A stretch of DNA of 63,193 nucleotides from Hyphomicrobium sp. Lineage in GTDB: Bacteria; Pseudomonadota; Alphaproteobacteria; Rhizobiales; Hyphomicrobiaceae. Below the pieces are notes generated by a model. That model searched no databases and was not told the DNA's origin. It saw only the letters and a list, made by a program, of their open reading frames with translations. The stretch lies in the NCBI GenBank assembly GCA_022843145.1, contig JALHOF010000022.1, positions 1 through 63,193 of the forward strand, in the 5' to 3' direction. A program made the position numbers and the translations under genes. Below are positions 27,943-36,526 of this stretch, in pieces (position 1 is the first letter of the stretch; every line of letters starts with the position of its first letter).

Positions 27943-28425
27943 ATGAGCGCAGAGCTGGAGAGCACCACCGAGTGGCCTTTGGCCCTGCGCTGGTACATCA
28001 GTGCATCGCTGGCCGTGCATTTGGCATGGGAAATCCTGCAACTGCCACTCTACACGCTGTGGACCAAGGGCACTCTTCGAGAGCAGTCCTTTGCCGTCAT
28101 CCATTGCACCGTGGGTGATGCGATGATCGCAGGGCTGTCCCTGCTGATGGCGCTTGCTATTTTCGGTCGACCGAATTGGCCAAAGTCAGGAACCTGGCCC
28201 GTGTGGCTGCTGACTCTGCTGCTTGGTGTCAGCTACACGATCTACAGCGAGTGGCTGAACGTCAGCGTTCGCGGCAGCTGGGCCTACTCAGATCTGATGC
28301 CAACGCTGCCGGTGTTGGGAACGGGACTGGCACCGCTATTCCAGTGGATCATCGTACCGAACTTGGCGATGTGGCTCGCAATCGGCCGAGCCCCGTGGGG
28401 CGATCAGAGTGCCGCCGCGACGTAA
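27943..28425 (+). CDS. Four-helix membrane protein of unknown function in copper island
   Basis: The 160-residue product starts 3 bp after copA and is surely co-transcribed with it. It has four predicted membrane helices: around residues 20-38, 55-75 (MIAGLSLLMALAIFG), 83-100 (VWLLTLLLGVSYTIY) and 128-148. The motifs AWEILQLPLYTLW and YSEWLNVSVRGSWAYSDLMP are strongly patterned, with aromatic and acidic residues in or near the helices. Homologues of this general pattern occur beside metal-efflux genes, but I cannot name the family. A role in metal handling is inferred from the operon. Confidence 0.72.
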   Translation: MSAELESTTEWPLALRWYISASLAVHLAWEILQLPLYTLWTKGTLREQSFAVIHCTVGDAMIAGLSLLMALAIFGRPNWPKSGTWPVWLLTLLLGVSYTIYSEWLNVSVRGSWAYSDLMPTLPVLGTGLAPLFQWIIVPNLAMWLAIGRAPWGDQSAAAT

Positions 28426-28531
28426 CGAGCCAAACGATGGCCACCTGACACAATTTGCAACGAACGCGACACGCTGAGTTACCGGACCGAGGCTACAGTT
28501 TCCACGCTCGTCGTCCGGTGATTTCGTTACG

Positions 28532-28558
28532 GACGAACCGGCAATAATGACGAACCGG
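28532..28558. repeat. Direct repeat GACGAACCGG, 17-bp period, upstream of Spy-like gene
   Basis: Two perfect 10-bp copies lie about 135 bp before the Met-rich periplasmic gene. A partial inverted match (TCGTCCGG) lies near 28510. It could be a regulator site, but no -35/-10 pair is convincing. Confidence 0.3.
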
Positions 28559-28690
28559 TCTTTGCCGATCGTCGCCTTCGGCTGGGATATGCGGAGGCCA
28601 AACCCGAAGTGCATCTCAGGATTCTAGAATTGGACCGATTCACGATCGATGTTCGTGGGTAGTTGAGACGATAACCGGAAGGAGTGCGTT

Positions 28691-29269
28691 ATGCTGATAC
28701 CTCTCAAGCGAATTTCGATGGCAACCATCATGGCCGGTCTTCTGATCGGCGGCGCCGCACTGGCGCAGCCCGCTCCTGATCCGCATCATCCAGGTGATGC
28801 CGCGCCTGGCGCGGCACAGGGGCAGATGCCGGCGACGATGCCTGGTGGCATGATGGGTTCGGGGAAGATGGGCCGAATGATGGGTGGGGGCATGATGGGA
28901 CCCGGCATGATGGACATGATGTCCAACTGCCCGATGATGGGCGGGAGCGCCAGCCATGCAGAGGGCCGGATTGCCTTCCTGAAGGCTGAGCTTGCCATCA
29001 CCGATGCCCAGAATGCAGCGTGGGAGGCCTACGCCGCTCAAATCCGGAAGAACCTGATGAGCATGCAGGACATGCAGAAGACGATGATGTCGATGATGGA
29101 CGCAAAATCGCCGGTCGAGCGGATCGACGCACGCATCGCCATGATGGAGAAACGCACGCAGGCGCTGAAGGACATCAAGCCGGCCCTGGTGACGCTGTAC
29201 GCCAGCCTCAGCGCGGAACAGCAGAAGAAGGCCGATCAGCTCCTGACTGGCATGGGCTGCATGATGTAA
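28691..29269 (+). CDS. Met-rich Spy/CpxP-like periplasmic protein
   Basis: ATG at 28691 follows GGAAGGAGTGCGTT. A signal peptide (SMATIMAGLLIGGAALAQP) is followed by a Met/Gly-rich segment at about residues 50-80 with repeated GGMMG and MMG units and a Cys-Pro-Met-Met motif, suited to Cu(I) binding. The C-terminal half is helical with LTXXQ-like repeats (ELAITDAQNAAWEAYA and SLSAEQQKKADQLLT), the hallmark of Spy/CpxP chaperones. It ends in GMGCMM. It probably binds copper or protects periplasmic proteins under copper stress. It is a single gene with its own upstream region. Confidence 0.82.
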   Translation: MLIPLKRISMATIMAGLLIGGAALAQPAPDPHHPGDAAPGAAQGQMPATMPGGMMGSGKMGRMMGGGMMGPGMMDMMSNCPMMGGSASHAEGRIAFLKAELAITDAQNAAWEAYAAQIRKNLMSMQDMQKTMMSMMDAKSPVERIDARIAMMEKRTQALKDIKPALVTLYASLSAEQQKKADQLLTGMGCMM

Positions 29270-29285
29270 AACAGCTCGACGGGCA

Positions 29286-29311
29286 CTCGGCGCGACCGTC
29301 GCCGCGCCGAG
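29286..29311 (+). terminator. Hairpin after the Spy-like gene
   Basis: CTCGGCGCG and CGCGCCGAG pair around an 8-nt loop, 16 bp after the stop codon. There is no T run, so termination may need Rho or another factor. Confidence 0.4.
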
Positions 29312-29447
29312 CCTGCGCAAGCCCATTCAGGACGCTGTCGTTCGGTAAGAGCAGATTGTCACTGCGCGGCCGATTTTGATCATAGTCGGATCGGTGCTGG
29401 TGGCTACGCTGCGGACCGGCGACGACCTGACGATTTCCGGCCGCCGG

Positions 29448-29840
29448 TGGTCCGCACGCGCAAGTCCTCAACGGGGACGTGGTCGACCGTCGCCATTCAC
29501 CTACAACGCCCGCAACCGTCTTTCGACCGTCAGCCAGGACGGCAACCTCAAGGGCACCTACACCTACAACAGCCTGGAGCAGTTGGCGTCACGCGCCGTC
29601 ACCAACTCGGGTCCGTTCAACGGCACGGTGCTTACGGTTCAAGACCGCTCCGGCAACGTCATTGCCGAAGCCGACCGCACGACGGGCGTCGTCTCGCGCG
29701 AGTACATCTGGCTCACCGGCGCGGGATACGCCGGCACCGATCTTCCTGTTGGCGTCGTCGATGTGGCGGGCACAGCGACGCCAGAACTGCTCTACGGCCA
29801 CGCCGATCATCTCAGCCGCCCGATCTGGTTGACGGATTGT
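29448..29840 (+). pseudogene. RHS core fragment 7, far from the main array
   Basis: A first piece (VRTRKSSTGTWSTVA, 29448-29493) is joined directly to a second that starts at TYNARNRLSTVSQDGNLKG, so about 500 bp of core has been deleted internally with a change of frame. Homology ends at RPIWLTD near 29840, before the DPxG boundary. Substitutions such as EADRTTG and LYGHADHLSRP show it is decaying. It lies in the same orientation as the main RHS array 17 kb to the left, beyond the copper island. Confidence 0.8.
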
Positions 29841-29953
29841 CAATCGGTGCTCGACGGCTGAAGGACTTCCTCAAGGTGGATGCGGCAGGGGTGGCCAATT
29901 TCCGGCAGTTTCAATGATTGACGTTGTCAGGGGTTTTGCCGTACAAACGGACT

Positions 29954-30235
29954 ATGTCAAACACAACAACCCGCACGGCCCGTATCGAGGCTCGCATCAG
30001 TCCGGAACTGCTCGCGACGGTGAAGCGCGCCGCCGAGTTGCAGGGCCGTTCGATCAGCGACTTCGTCGTGACGGCAACAGCCGAGGCCGCACAGAAGATC
30101 GTGGCCGAGACCGAGATGATGCGCCTTTCGCGAAAAGCCAGCGCGCAGATCGCCGACCTGTTGCTCAATGCGCCGCTACCGGCCAAGGCTTTGAAGCAAG
30201 CGTTGGCGGCGCGCCACCGGCTGATCCGTGACTGA
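29954..30235 (+). CDS. tacA: TacA-like DUF1778 antitoxin
   Basis: ATG at 29954 (MSNTTTRTARIEARISPEL) is chosen over 29918 because the DUF1778 ribbon-helix-helix begins here (RIEARISPELLATVKRAAE, RSISDFVVTATAEAAQK). The C-terminal segment LNAPLPAKALKQAL is the toxin-binding region typical of TacA antitoxins. A TTGACG box (29918-29923) and TACAAA (29942-29947) would place transcription start at or next to the ATG and there is no ribosome site, so the message may be leaderless. The stop overlaps the toxin start by 8 bp. Confidence 0.88.
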   Translation: MSNTTTRTARIEARISPELLATVKRAAELQGRSISDFVVTATAEAAQKIVAETEMMRLSRKASAQIADLLLNAPLPAKALKQALAARHRLIRD

Positions 30236-30770
30236 TCAACCCGCGACCGGCGCCGCAAGACAGCAACAGCCTTATCGAATCGAGCCCCTCGGCAAGCAGC
30301 ACGACCGCAAGGAGTTCAGCTGCGGGTCCGATCCGCTCGATCAGTATTTCAAGACGCGCGCCGCGCAGGATATCCGTCGGCGGGTCGCGAAGTGTCTCGT
30401 CGCCGTCGAGGTTGCGACCGGGGCCGTCGCAGGGTTTTACACGTTGAGCGCCACCAGTCTCGTGCTCACCGAACTTCCCGGCCCGCTTGTGCAGCGGCTG
30501 CCACGTTATCCGATCGTGCCGGCCATTCTGATGGGCCGACTCGCCGTGGCGATCCCGGCGCAAGGTCACAAGCTCGGCACGGCCATGCTGGCGCATGCTG
30601 TCGAGACCGTCGCGAGAGCCAACATCGGAGCGTTCGCTATCGTCGTCGATGCCAAGGACGACGCGGCGCAACGCTTCTACGAGCGGCATGGTTTTGTCAC
30701 CCTCGCTGGTCACGGGCACCGTCTTGTATTGTCGCTGGAAACGGCGTTGCAAGCCATGAAAAGCAGGTAA
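30228..30770 (+). CDS. tacT: TacT-like GNAT acetyltransferase toxin
   Basis: The 180-residue protein starts with ATG at 30228 inside the antitoxin gene. It has the TacT layout: N-terminal PYRIEPLGKQHDRKEFSCG and DPLDQYFKTRAAQD, then the GNAT fold with MGRLAVAIPAQGHKLG (acetyl-CoA loop) and a C-terminal DAAQRFYERHGFV. Known TacT enzymes acetylate the amino acid on charged tRNAs and halt translation. The overlap with a DUF1778 antitoxin is the classic arrangement. It lies just left of the IS21 element, transcribed rightwards and towards the abiEi remnant. Confidence 0.88.
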   Translation: MTDQPATGAARQQQPYRIEPLGKQHDRKEFSCGSDPLDQYFKTRAAQDIRRRVAKCLVAVEVATGAVAGFYTLSATSLVLTELPGPLVQRLPRYPIVPAILMGRLAVAIPAQGHKLGTAMLAHAVETVARANIGAFAIVVDAKDDAAQRFYERHGFVTLAGHGHRLVLSLETALQAMKSR

Positions 30771-30786
30771 CCCGCGAGTTTTCAGG

Positions 30787-30794
30787 GTTGTAAG
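30787..30794. repeat. IS21 target duplication, left copy
   Basis: GTTGTAAG directly precedes the left IS end and is repeated directly after the right end at 33610-33617. Confidence 0.85.
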
Positions 30795-31001
30795 TGCCCG
30801 CTCCGGGTGATCGCGACCGGTGAATCCGGCGGATCGCGACCAGGGCTTCCGATGCATCGCGACCAGCAAATCCGATCGATCGCGACCACCTGATCCGGTG
30901 GCGCACGACCAGATGTGGATGTCGGGGAAAAGCACGAACGTTCCTGTTGGGTGATCGCGGCTGGCGGTCCTGGGCTCGCTCCTTTTGGGGGGAGAGCTGG
31001 G

Positions 31002-32563
31002 ATGGCCGGAGAGAGATTGCTCATGCGCAAGATCAGGGACGTGCTGCGGCTGAAGGCCGGCGGCATGTCGAAGCGGCAGATCGCGGCGAGCGTCGGCATC
31101 GGCCCGACGGCGGCGGGCGAGTATTTGCGTCGGGCTCAGGCTGCCGGGCTCGCATGGCCACTGCCGGTGGCACTCGACGATGTGGCGCTGGAGGCGCGGC
31201 TGTTTCCGGCGCCGCAGACGATCGCCGGCGACCAGCGCCCACAGCCGGCCTGGGCCGCGATCCATCGCGAGCTGAAGCGTCCGGGCGTGACGCTGCAGCT
31301 CTTGTGGGAGGAGCATCGCGCCGCGCATCCGAACGGCTATGGCCGCAGCCGGTTCTGCGAGCTGTACCGGGACTGGGCCGGGCGGCTGTCGCCGACGATG
31401 CGGCAGACGCATGTCGCCGGCGAGCGCATGTTCGTCGACTATGCCGGCACCACGATGGAACTCGTCGACTCCGAGACCGGCGAGGTGCACGCCTGCCAGC
31501 TGTTCGTGGCCACGCTCGGCGCGTCGAGCCTCACGTACGCCGAGGCGACGCGGACGCAGACGCTGCCCGACTGGATCAGCTCGCACACGCGGGCGTTCGC
31601 CTTTTTCGGCGGCGTGCCGTCGATGCTCGTGTCGGACAACTTGAAGTCCGGCATCACCAAGGCCTGCTTCTACGAGCCGGCGGTCAATCGCAGCTACGCC
31701 GAGATGGCGTCACATTACGACACCGCGATCGTACCGGCGCGGCCGATGAAGCCCCGCGACGTCGTGCTGAAAGCGCGCTTCGCCGCGACGCCAAGGTCGA
31801 GGTCGCCGTACTGCTGGCGACGCGCTGGATCATCGCAAAGCTGAGGGACCGCATCTTCTTCACGCTGGCCGAGCTGAACGCCGCGATCGCGGAATGCGTG
31901 ACGGCGCTGAACGACCGGCGCTCGCGCCATCTCGGCGCCAGCCGCCGTGAGCTGTTCGAGAGCCTGGAACGCGGTGCCCTCAAGGGGCTGCCGGCCACGC
32001 CGTTCGAGTTCGCGGAATGGAAGCAATGCCGCGTCGGTCTCGACTATCACGTCGAGATCGACAAGCACTACTACTCGGTGCCCTACGCGCTGCTGAAGGA
32101 GAAGCTGTGGGCGCGCAAGACGGCGAGCACGGTCGAGCTGTTCCACAACGGCCGGCGCGTCGCCGCGCATGTCCGCTCGTCCTCGAACCGCAAGCCGACG
32201 ACGGTGCGGGAGCACATGCCGTCGAGTCATCGGCGTTATGCCGAGTGGACGCCGGAGCGGCTGCAACGGAAGGCGGCCGAGATCGGCCCCAGGACGGCGA
32301 TCCTGGTCGAGGTCATCATCGCCGAGAGGACGCATCCCGAGCAGGGCTTTCGCTCGTGCATCGGCATTCTGCGCTTCGCCAAGTCGTACGGCGCCGAACG
32401 GCTCGAAGCCGCCTGCGCCCGCGCGCTCGACATCGGCGCGCGCTCTTACACCTCGGTCAAATCGATACTGAAGAACAACCTCGATCGCCAGCGGCCTGCC
32501 GAGGCCACGGACGGGCCGGCGATCACTCACCCCAACATCCGTGGCCCTGGTTACTTCCACTGA
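31002..32563 (+). pseudogene. istA: istA transposase, frameshifted
   Basis: ATG at 31002 ([18 protein letters not shown]) begins an IstA protein with N-terminal helix-turn-helix ([21 protein letters not shown]), Asp in FVDYAGTTM and Asp in LVSDNLKSG. The frame then leaves the family at PRD near 31760 and ends at 31844. The rest of IstA resumes in another frame with [19 protein letters not shown] and runs to GPGYFH at 32563, including Glu in the AKVEVAV block and the [11 protein letters not shown] segment. The break coincides with 26-29 extra nucleotides at 31761-31789. Confidence 0.9.
31761..31789. other. Short insert that frameshifts istA
   Basis: Removing these 29 bases joins MKPRD to AKVEVAVLL in frame, as in intact IstA proteins. 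The segment begins GTCGTGCTGAAAGCG, contains the palindrome AAGCGCGCTT and ends CCGCGAC; the same CGCGAC precedes it. A similar 29-base insert breaks istB (32831-32859). Confidence 0.6.
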
Positions 32564-32578
32564 AGGAGAGCACGAACA

Positions 32579-33426
32579 ATGCTGACACACCCCACCCTTG
32601 ATCAACTGCGTGAGCTGAAGCTCGACGGCATGGCCGACGCCTTCGTCGAACTCGAAGCGCAGGACCGATCGAAGGAGCTCGGCCACGCCGAATGGCTGGC
32701 GCTGCTGATCGACCGCGAGACAGCCAACCGCAGCAGCAAGCGGTTGCAATCTCGGCTGAAGGCGGCGCGGTTGCGTCACGGCCAGGCCTCGATCGAGGAC
32801 GTCGACTATCGGGCGCCGCGCAAGCTCGACGTCGTGGCGAAGCCGCGCTCCGCGCGAACGCGCTGTTCCAGAGCCTCTCGACGTGCCGGTGGATCGCCGA
32901 GCATCGCAACCTCCTCGTGACCGGGCCCTGCGGGATCGGCAAATCCTGGTTGGCCTGCGCGCTGGCTCAGAAGGCGTGCCGGGACGGCTACACCGTGCAC
33001 TACACACGCGTGCCCCGCCTCTTCCCTGACCTCGAGCTGGCGCACGGCGACGGCCGCTTCCCAAAGCTGTTCCGCACGCTCACCAAGGCCGACCTCCTGA
33101 TCCTCGACGACTGGGGCCCCGATCGCCTGTCGGCCAATCACCGCCGCGACCTGATGGAGATCGTGGAGGACCGTTATGGCTCCGGCGCGACGCTGATCAC
33201 CAGCCAGCTACCGGTCGACACGTGGCACGAGGTGATCGGCGAGCCGACGTTCGCCGACGCCATCCTCGATCGTCTCGTGCACAACGCCTACCGCCTCACG
33301 CTCGATGGTCCCTCGATGCGCAAGATCAAGGCGGCGGCGACGGACGTGGTCGCGCCGGCGACCGAGACGACGGAGGACAGCGCGACGGCAGCGACGGGAA
33401 AGCCCGCGAAGGTCGGCAAGCGATGA
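32579..33426 (+). pseudogene. istB: istB ATPase, frameshifted
   Basis: ATG at 32579 follows GAAGGAGAGCACGAACA. The first 85 residues (MLTHPTLDQLRELKLDGMA, IEDVDYRAPRKLD) are normal IstB. The frame then breaks at 32831 and family sequence resumes in another frame with ALFQSLSTCRWIAEH, Walker A GPCGIGKSWLACAL, Walker B LLILDDWG and the conserved DRYGSGATLITSQLP. A Thr/Ala-rich tail ends at 33426. IstB assists IstA by ATP-dependent target capture; this copy would yield only an N-terminal fragment. Confidence 0.9.
32831..32859. other. Short insert that frameshifts istB
   Basis: The segment begins GTCGTGGCGAAGCCGCGCTC immediately after a GAC codon, like the istA insert (22 of 32 aligned bases agree, counting three bases beyond each). 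Deleting it restores RKLD-ALFQSL. Its first 13 bases also nearly match the reverse complement of the right end of the istA insert. Confidence 0.58.
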
Positions 33427-33609
33427 GCCATGCTCCCCGTTCGCGTCGCTCCGGACGAGAACACAACGTGATTGACGGAACCCGCGAACACTGAGATCAG
33501 CCGAAGCACTCAACGGGGACGTTCAGCCCCACACCACGCCGGTCACGATCGATCGAAACAAGTGGTCGCGATGCGTCGGATCAGCTGGTCGCAATCGCCG
33601 GAATGGGCA

Positions 33610-33617
33610 GTTGTAAG
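33610..33617. repeat. IS21 target duplication, right copy
   Basis: GTTGTAAG, identical to 30787-30794. Confidence 0.85.
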
Positions 33618-33747
33618 CGCGCATTGCCGCAACGAGGCTGACGGTTGCGGCGGTGACCGTGACGGCACGCAGCGCTGAGAGACGCGCCGTCCCGCGCTTG
33701 GCGAGCAGGGCGCGGGCCTGTCGGCGCTGGAGGTTAGGGTGCGGCAT
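33618..33747 (-). pseudogene. abiEi 5' remnant (copy 2)
   Basis: The minus strand encodes MPHPNLQRRQARALLAKRG followed by TARLSALRAVTVTAATVSL, matching the start of the intact AbiEi at 13622 (MSRPSLQRRQARGLLAKHG). Homology is lost where the IS21 target duplication begins. As in copy 1, the gene start lies about 120 bp after the stop of a relaxase gene on the same strand. No abiEii remains here. Confidence 0.78.
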
Positions 33748-33865
33748 TGATACCAAAACCTGGACCATGGGATCTATGATCCGATGACAAGCATCGCAGA
33801 GTGCTGTCGGGCCGCGGCCCGACACGTGGACAGTTGCAATCTTATTGTAGCCAACTTCACGAGCA

Positions 33866-35608
33866 TCACCCCCGCGTCGGCAGCCCTCGCCCGCGATCGA
33901 GCGTCCAGGTCGTCCGGTTCGGGCCGACCATCCCTGACACGGCGAGCCCCCGCATCGGCTCCAGCGCTGGTTTCCAGGGGGCCAGTGTGAACGTGTCCTC
34001 GCGGCGGATGACGGCGATCTTTCCGGTCGGCGTGGCAATGGCGCGATCATAGATGCCCAAGATGCGATGGCCGGACGCAACGGGCATGTACTCGGAACCA
34101 ATATGCTTGGACAGGTCCTTGACCAGCCGCTCGGTCTCGAGTTTGCGCAGCCCGGTCATCATCCCGGGCAACGGGGTGACGGCGCCGTCGACGGCGACTT
34201 TCGCCAGCTGCCGTTCGGAAAGCCATCGCCCGCGGGCGGAGATCGTCGCCCGCAGCTCGGTCGCGAACCCGCGCAGCCCAGGTTCCGGGCTCCACTTTGC
34301 AATGATGGTCTCATCGAGCCACGTCGGGCCCTCATAGGCAGCGTGCCGTTGCACGTCGACCGGCGACAGCACATACAGCCGTGGCACGGCGCTCGGCTTT
34401 TCCTGCACACTGTCGCCGCCGAGCGCGCCCAGCATGCCGCGCACCGGAATATCGGCCGGCTCGAGGCGGCCGAGCTCGGCGTAGTGGACCCGGCCATCGA
34501 CTGCATCGAGCACGATCCAGGTGCGATCCGAGATCTCGTCGACCAGGCCGACGCCGACGACCTTGCCGATCAGCGGCTGCCTGCGGGGATGCTTCTCGAA
34601 CAGCGCCATATCGGACGCGGCGCGATCGATGCCCGCTTCCTTCAGCGCCCGCCGCATCATCTTGAACTTGTCGGCGCGGTCTCCGAGCTGGCGCAGCTTC
34701 GGCTCCATCCTGGCGTCGAGCTGCCAGACACCAGGCTGGCGTTCCGCGGCCAACCCCAGCCGCTCCAGCTTCTTCAGCCGGCCGACCCGCAGCGCGCGTT
34801 GCACGGGATCATGCTCCTGCTCCACCGTGACGACCACGATGCCATCCTTGGCCCGCATCAGAATGGCCCGGTCGAGCCGGGTCAGCCGCTCCTGCTCAAC
34901 CTCGTTGTGGAGCTTCTGCAGCCGCTCGAGCTCGGTCTCGCGGCCAAGCTCCAGCGTGATCAGACCCTGCGCCCGGGCACGGACACCGTGGCCGATGTAG
35001 TCCCGCGCCATGACCAGATCTTTGTCCTGGTCGTCCCGGCCGCGGATGACGATGTGGGTATGGGGGTGCCCGGTATTGAAATGATCGACGGCGATCCAAT
35101 CGAGCCGAGTGTCGAGGTCTCGCTCCATCTGGCGCATGAGATCGCGGACGAACGGCTCGAGGTTCGTAAGCTGCGCACTGTCCTCGGCCGAGACGATAAA
35201 GCGGAACTGATGCGGGTCGGTCTCGGAACGATCCAGGAAGGCGCCGCCGTCGACGTGGTCGCTGTCGCGGTCATAGAGCTGGCCCGGCGCACCCTCGCGG
35301 GTGACGCCATCACGCTGGATGTATTTGAGATGGGCGCGGGCGGCGCCGAGATCGCCGCCGACGATGCGCGTGTAGCGCGCCTTCACGATGACCCGCCGGC
35401 TGCCCGGCGCGATCAGGCCGCTGGCGGCGCGCACCCCGGTGCCCATGCCGCGGCTGAGGCTGCGTGGTGCGATGTGGCCGGTTTGCCACCGTGCGCGCAG
35501 ACCGGACTTTCCCGCCTTGCCGAGCACCTGCTGTTTGAACGACGGCGTTCGCGTCCGCGAACTGTCGCGGATGCGTCCAACCCTGGGTTTGAAGTCGTCT
35601 TCCGGCAT
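33866..35608 (-). CDS. Conjugative relaxase (DUF3363 type, HUH family)
   Basis: ATG at 35608 (MPEDDFKPRVGRIRDSSRT) follows GAGGTG at good spacing; a GTG at 35617 is also in frame. The HUH nuclease part includes the metal-binding motif HFNTGHPHTHIVIRG and upstream blocks RRVIVKARYTRI, LKYIQRDGVTREG and FRFIVSAED. The C-terminal DUF3363 region covers about residues 300-580. The enzyme nicks oriT and leads DNA into a mating channel; these relaxases are typical of alphaproteobacterial ICEs. The protein is full length (about 580 residues). A diverged copy of its C-terminus lies at 13739-14166. No type IV secretion genes are in the window. Confidence 0.9.
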   Translation of the reverse strand: MPEDDFKPRVGRIRDSSRTRTPSFKQQVLGKAGKSGLRARWQTGHIAPRSLSRGMGTGVRAASGLIAPGSRRVIVKARYTRIVGGDLGAARAHLKYIQRDGVTREGAPGQLYDRDSDHVDGGAFLDRSETDPHQFRFIVSAEDSAQLTNLEPFVRDLMRQMERDLDTRLDWIAVDHFNTGHPHTHIVIRGRDDQDKDLVMARDYIGHGVRARAQGLITLELGRETELERLQKLHNEVEQERLTRLDRAILMRAKDGIVVVTVEQEHDPVQRALRVGRLKKLERLGLAAERQPGVWQLDARMEPKLRQLGDRADKFKMMRRALKEAGIDRAASDMALFEKHPRRQPLIGKVVGVGLVDEISDRTWIVLDAVDGRVHYAELGRLEPADIPVRGMLGALGGDSVQEKPSAVPRLYVLSPVDVQRHAAYEGPTWLDETIIAKWSPEPGLRGFATELRATISARGRWLSERQLAKVAVDGAVTPLPGMMTGLRKLETERLVKDLSKHIGSEYMPVASGHRILGIYDRAIATPTGKIAVIRREDTFTLAPWKPALEPMRGLAVSGMVGPNRTTWTLDRGRGLPTRG

Positions 35609-36202
35609 GACACGCACCTCGACGTGGGCTGATGCCGCAACGAGATGTGATCAGTGCCGCGGATTACAAGACGGCGCGCAGCTCGACGTTGACAACGCGA
35701 ATGGATTTGAGGCTTTGACGTTACGGTCGTACCGATGACGCGTGCGTTTGAACCGTATTCCCGTGCGTTGGCGCGCGGTTGACGCCAGTTCTTTATCTCG
35801 ATGTCCAAATACCTGCGCTGAAACCTCCCGGAAACTCCTCTCGAGAGAGTGTCAATTCGCGCCATTCCGATCGAAACTCGAGGTCGCAGCTGCCAGGGCT
35901 TCACACTCGCATTCGCCCTACCCCGGCATTCTCGTAAATTCGGCCACGGCCGTGAAATTCAAGTGCATTCCGCGCCGGACACGATCACCTCGAGAATCGC
36001 AAGCGAACCGCTCCGCAACAGCGATGTGTGCCCGAAACTCCACCATGATATGCCCACACGCCGTGGCACGTAACACGGCAAGTCGACGGCCGGCAGAGAC
36101 CCGCGCGAGGCGGCAGGGCGGGTGGGTGGGATCTTTGGAGAGACCGCAACCGAAAGCAGACAGTGCCCTCGCGCCGGCGCTGCGGCGCGAGGGCGATCGA
36201 CG
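35609..36202. other. Non-coding stretch between relaxase and DUF736 genes
   Basis: No open frame here shows a recognisable protein. The DNA has a perfect 10-bp palindrome CTCTCGAGAG (35838-35847) and several short repeats of CGTTG/TTGAC (35685-35790). Its place just upstream of a relaxase gene makes it a reasonable place to look for oriT, but no nick-site consensus is recognised. Confidence 0.35.
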
Positions 36203-36526
36203 TCAGTCCTGCGGGTTCCAGATCAGGGCGAAGACGTCGCGGTCGGTCTGACCCGCGGCGCGGCCGAGGTTCGCGTAGAGCGTCTTGGCGCCGAGTTCCG
36301 GTGCGGCGATCGACAGCGCCACGTACTCCTTGCCGGAGATCTGCCCGGTGCGGATCCAGCCCGCGCCGATCTCGATGCCCTGGCTCAGCACGCGATAATC
36401 CGGCTGGCTCGGCGACGACTTGTCGCCAACCGGGACGATGGCGATGTCGGCACGGACGGAGAGCGTCCTGAGTTCGCCTTCGTAGCGGCCGTCGTCGCGC
36501 CTGGTGACTGATCCGATGGTAGCCAT
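36203..36526 (-). CDS. DUF736-family protein
   Basis: ATG at 36526 (MATIGSVTRRDDGRYEGEL) after AAAGGACGACGACC gives 107 residues that match DUF736 over the whole length: LSVRADIAIVPV, PDYRVLSQGIEIGAGWIR, EYVALSIAAPELGAKTLYA and FALIWNPQD. DUF736 proteins are small cytosolic proteins encoded in ICEs and plasmids of Alphaproteobacteria near relaxase and traF genes. Their function is unknown; a single-strand-DNA or mating role is only suggested by context. It is on the same strand as the relaxase. Confidence 0.9.
   Translation of the reverse strand: MATIGSVTRRDDGRYEGELRTLSVRADIAIVPVGDKSSPSQPDYRVLSQGIEIGAGWIRTGQISGKEYVALSIAAPELGAKTLYANLGRAAGQTDRDVFALIWNPQD

Larger units (their letters stand above)
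30795..33609 (+). mobile_element. IS21-family element with both genes frameshifted
   Basis: The ends are inverted copies of TGCCC(G/A)(C/T)TCCGG followed by the GATCGCGACC type. Each side carries several further copies of TCGCGACC (left: 30813-30890; right, inverted: 33571-33594), the multiple terminal repeats typical of IS21. An 8-bp target duplication, GTTGTAAG, flanks it. Both istA and istB are interrupted by similar short inserts, so the copy cannot move on its own. It landed beside the remains of an abiEi gene. Confidence 0.92.

Noticed and set aside
31715-33064. Minus-strand 449-codon frame across istA/istB
   Set aside because: Low-complexity Arg/Ala sequence; the plus strand carries both IS21 genes, though frameshifted.
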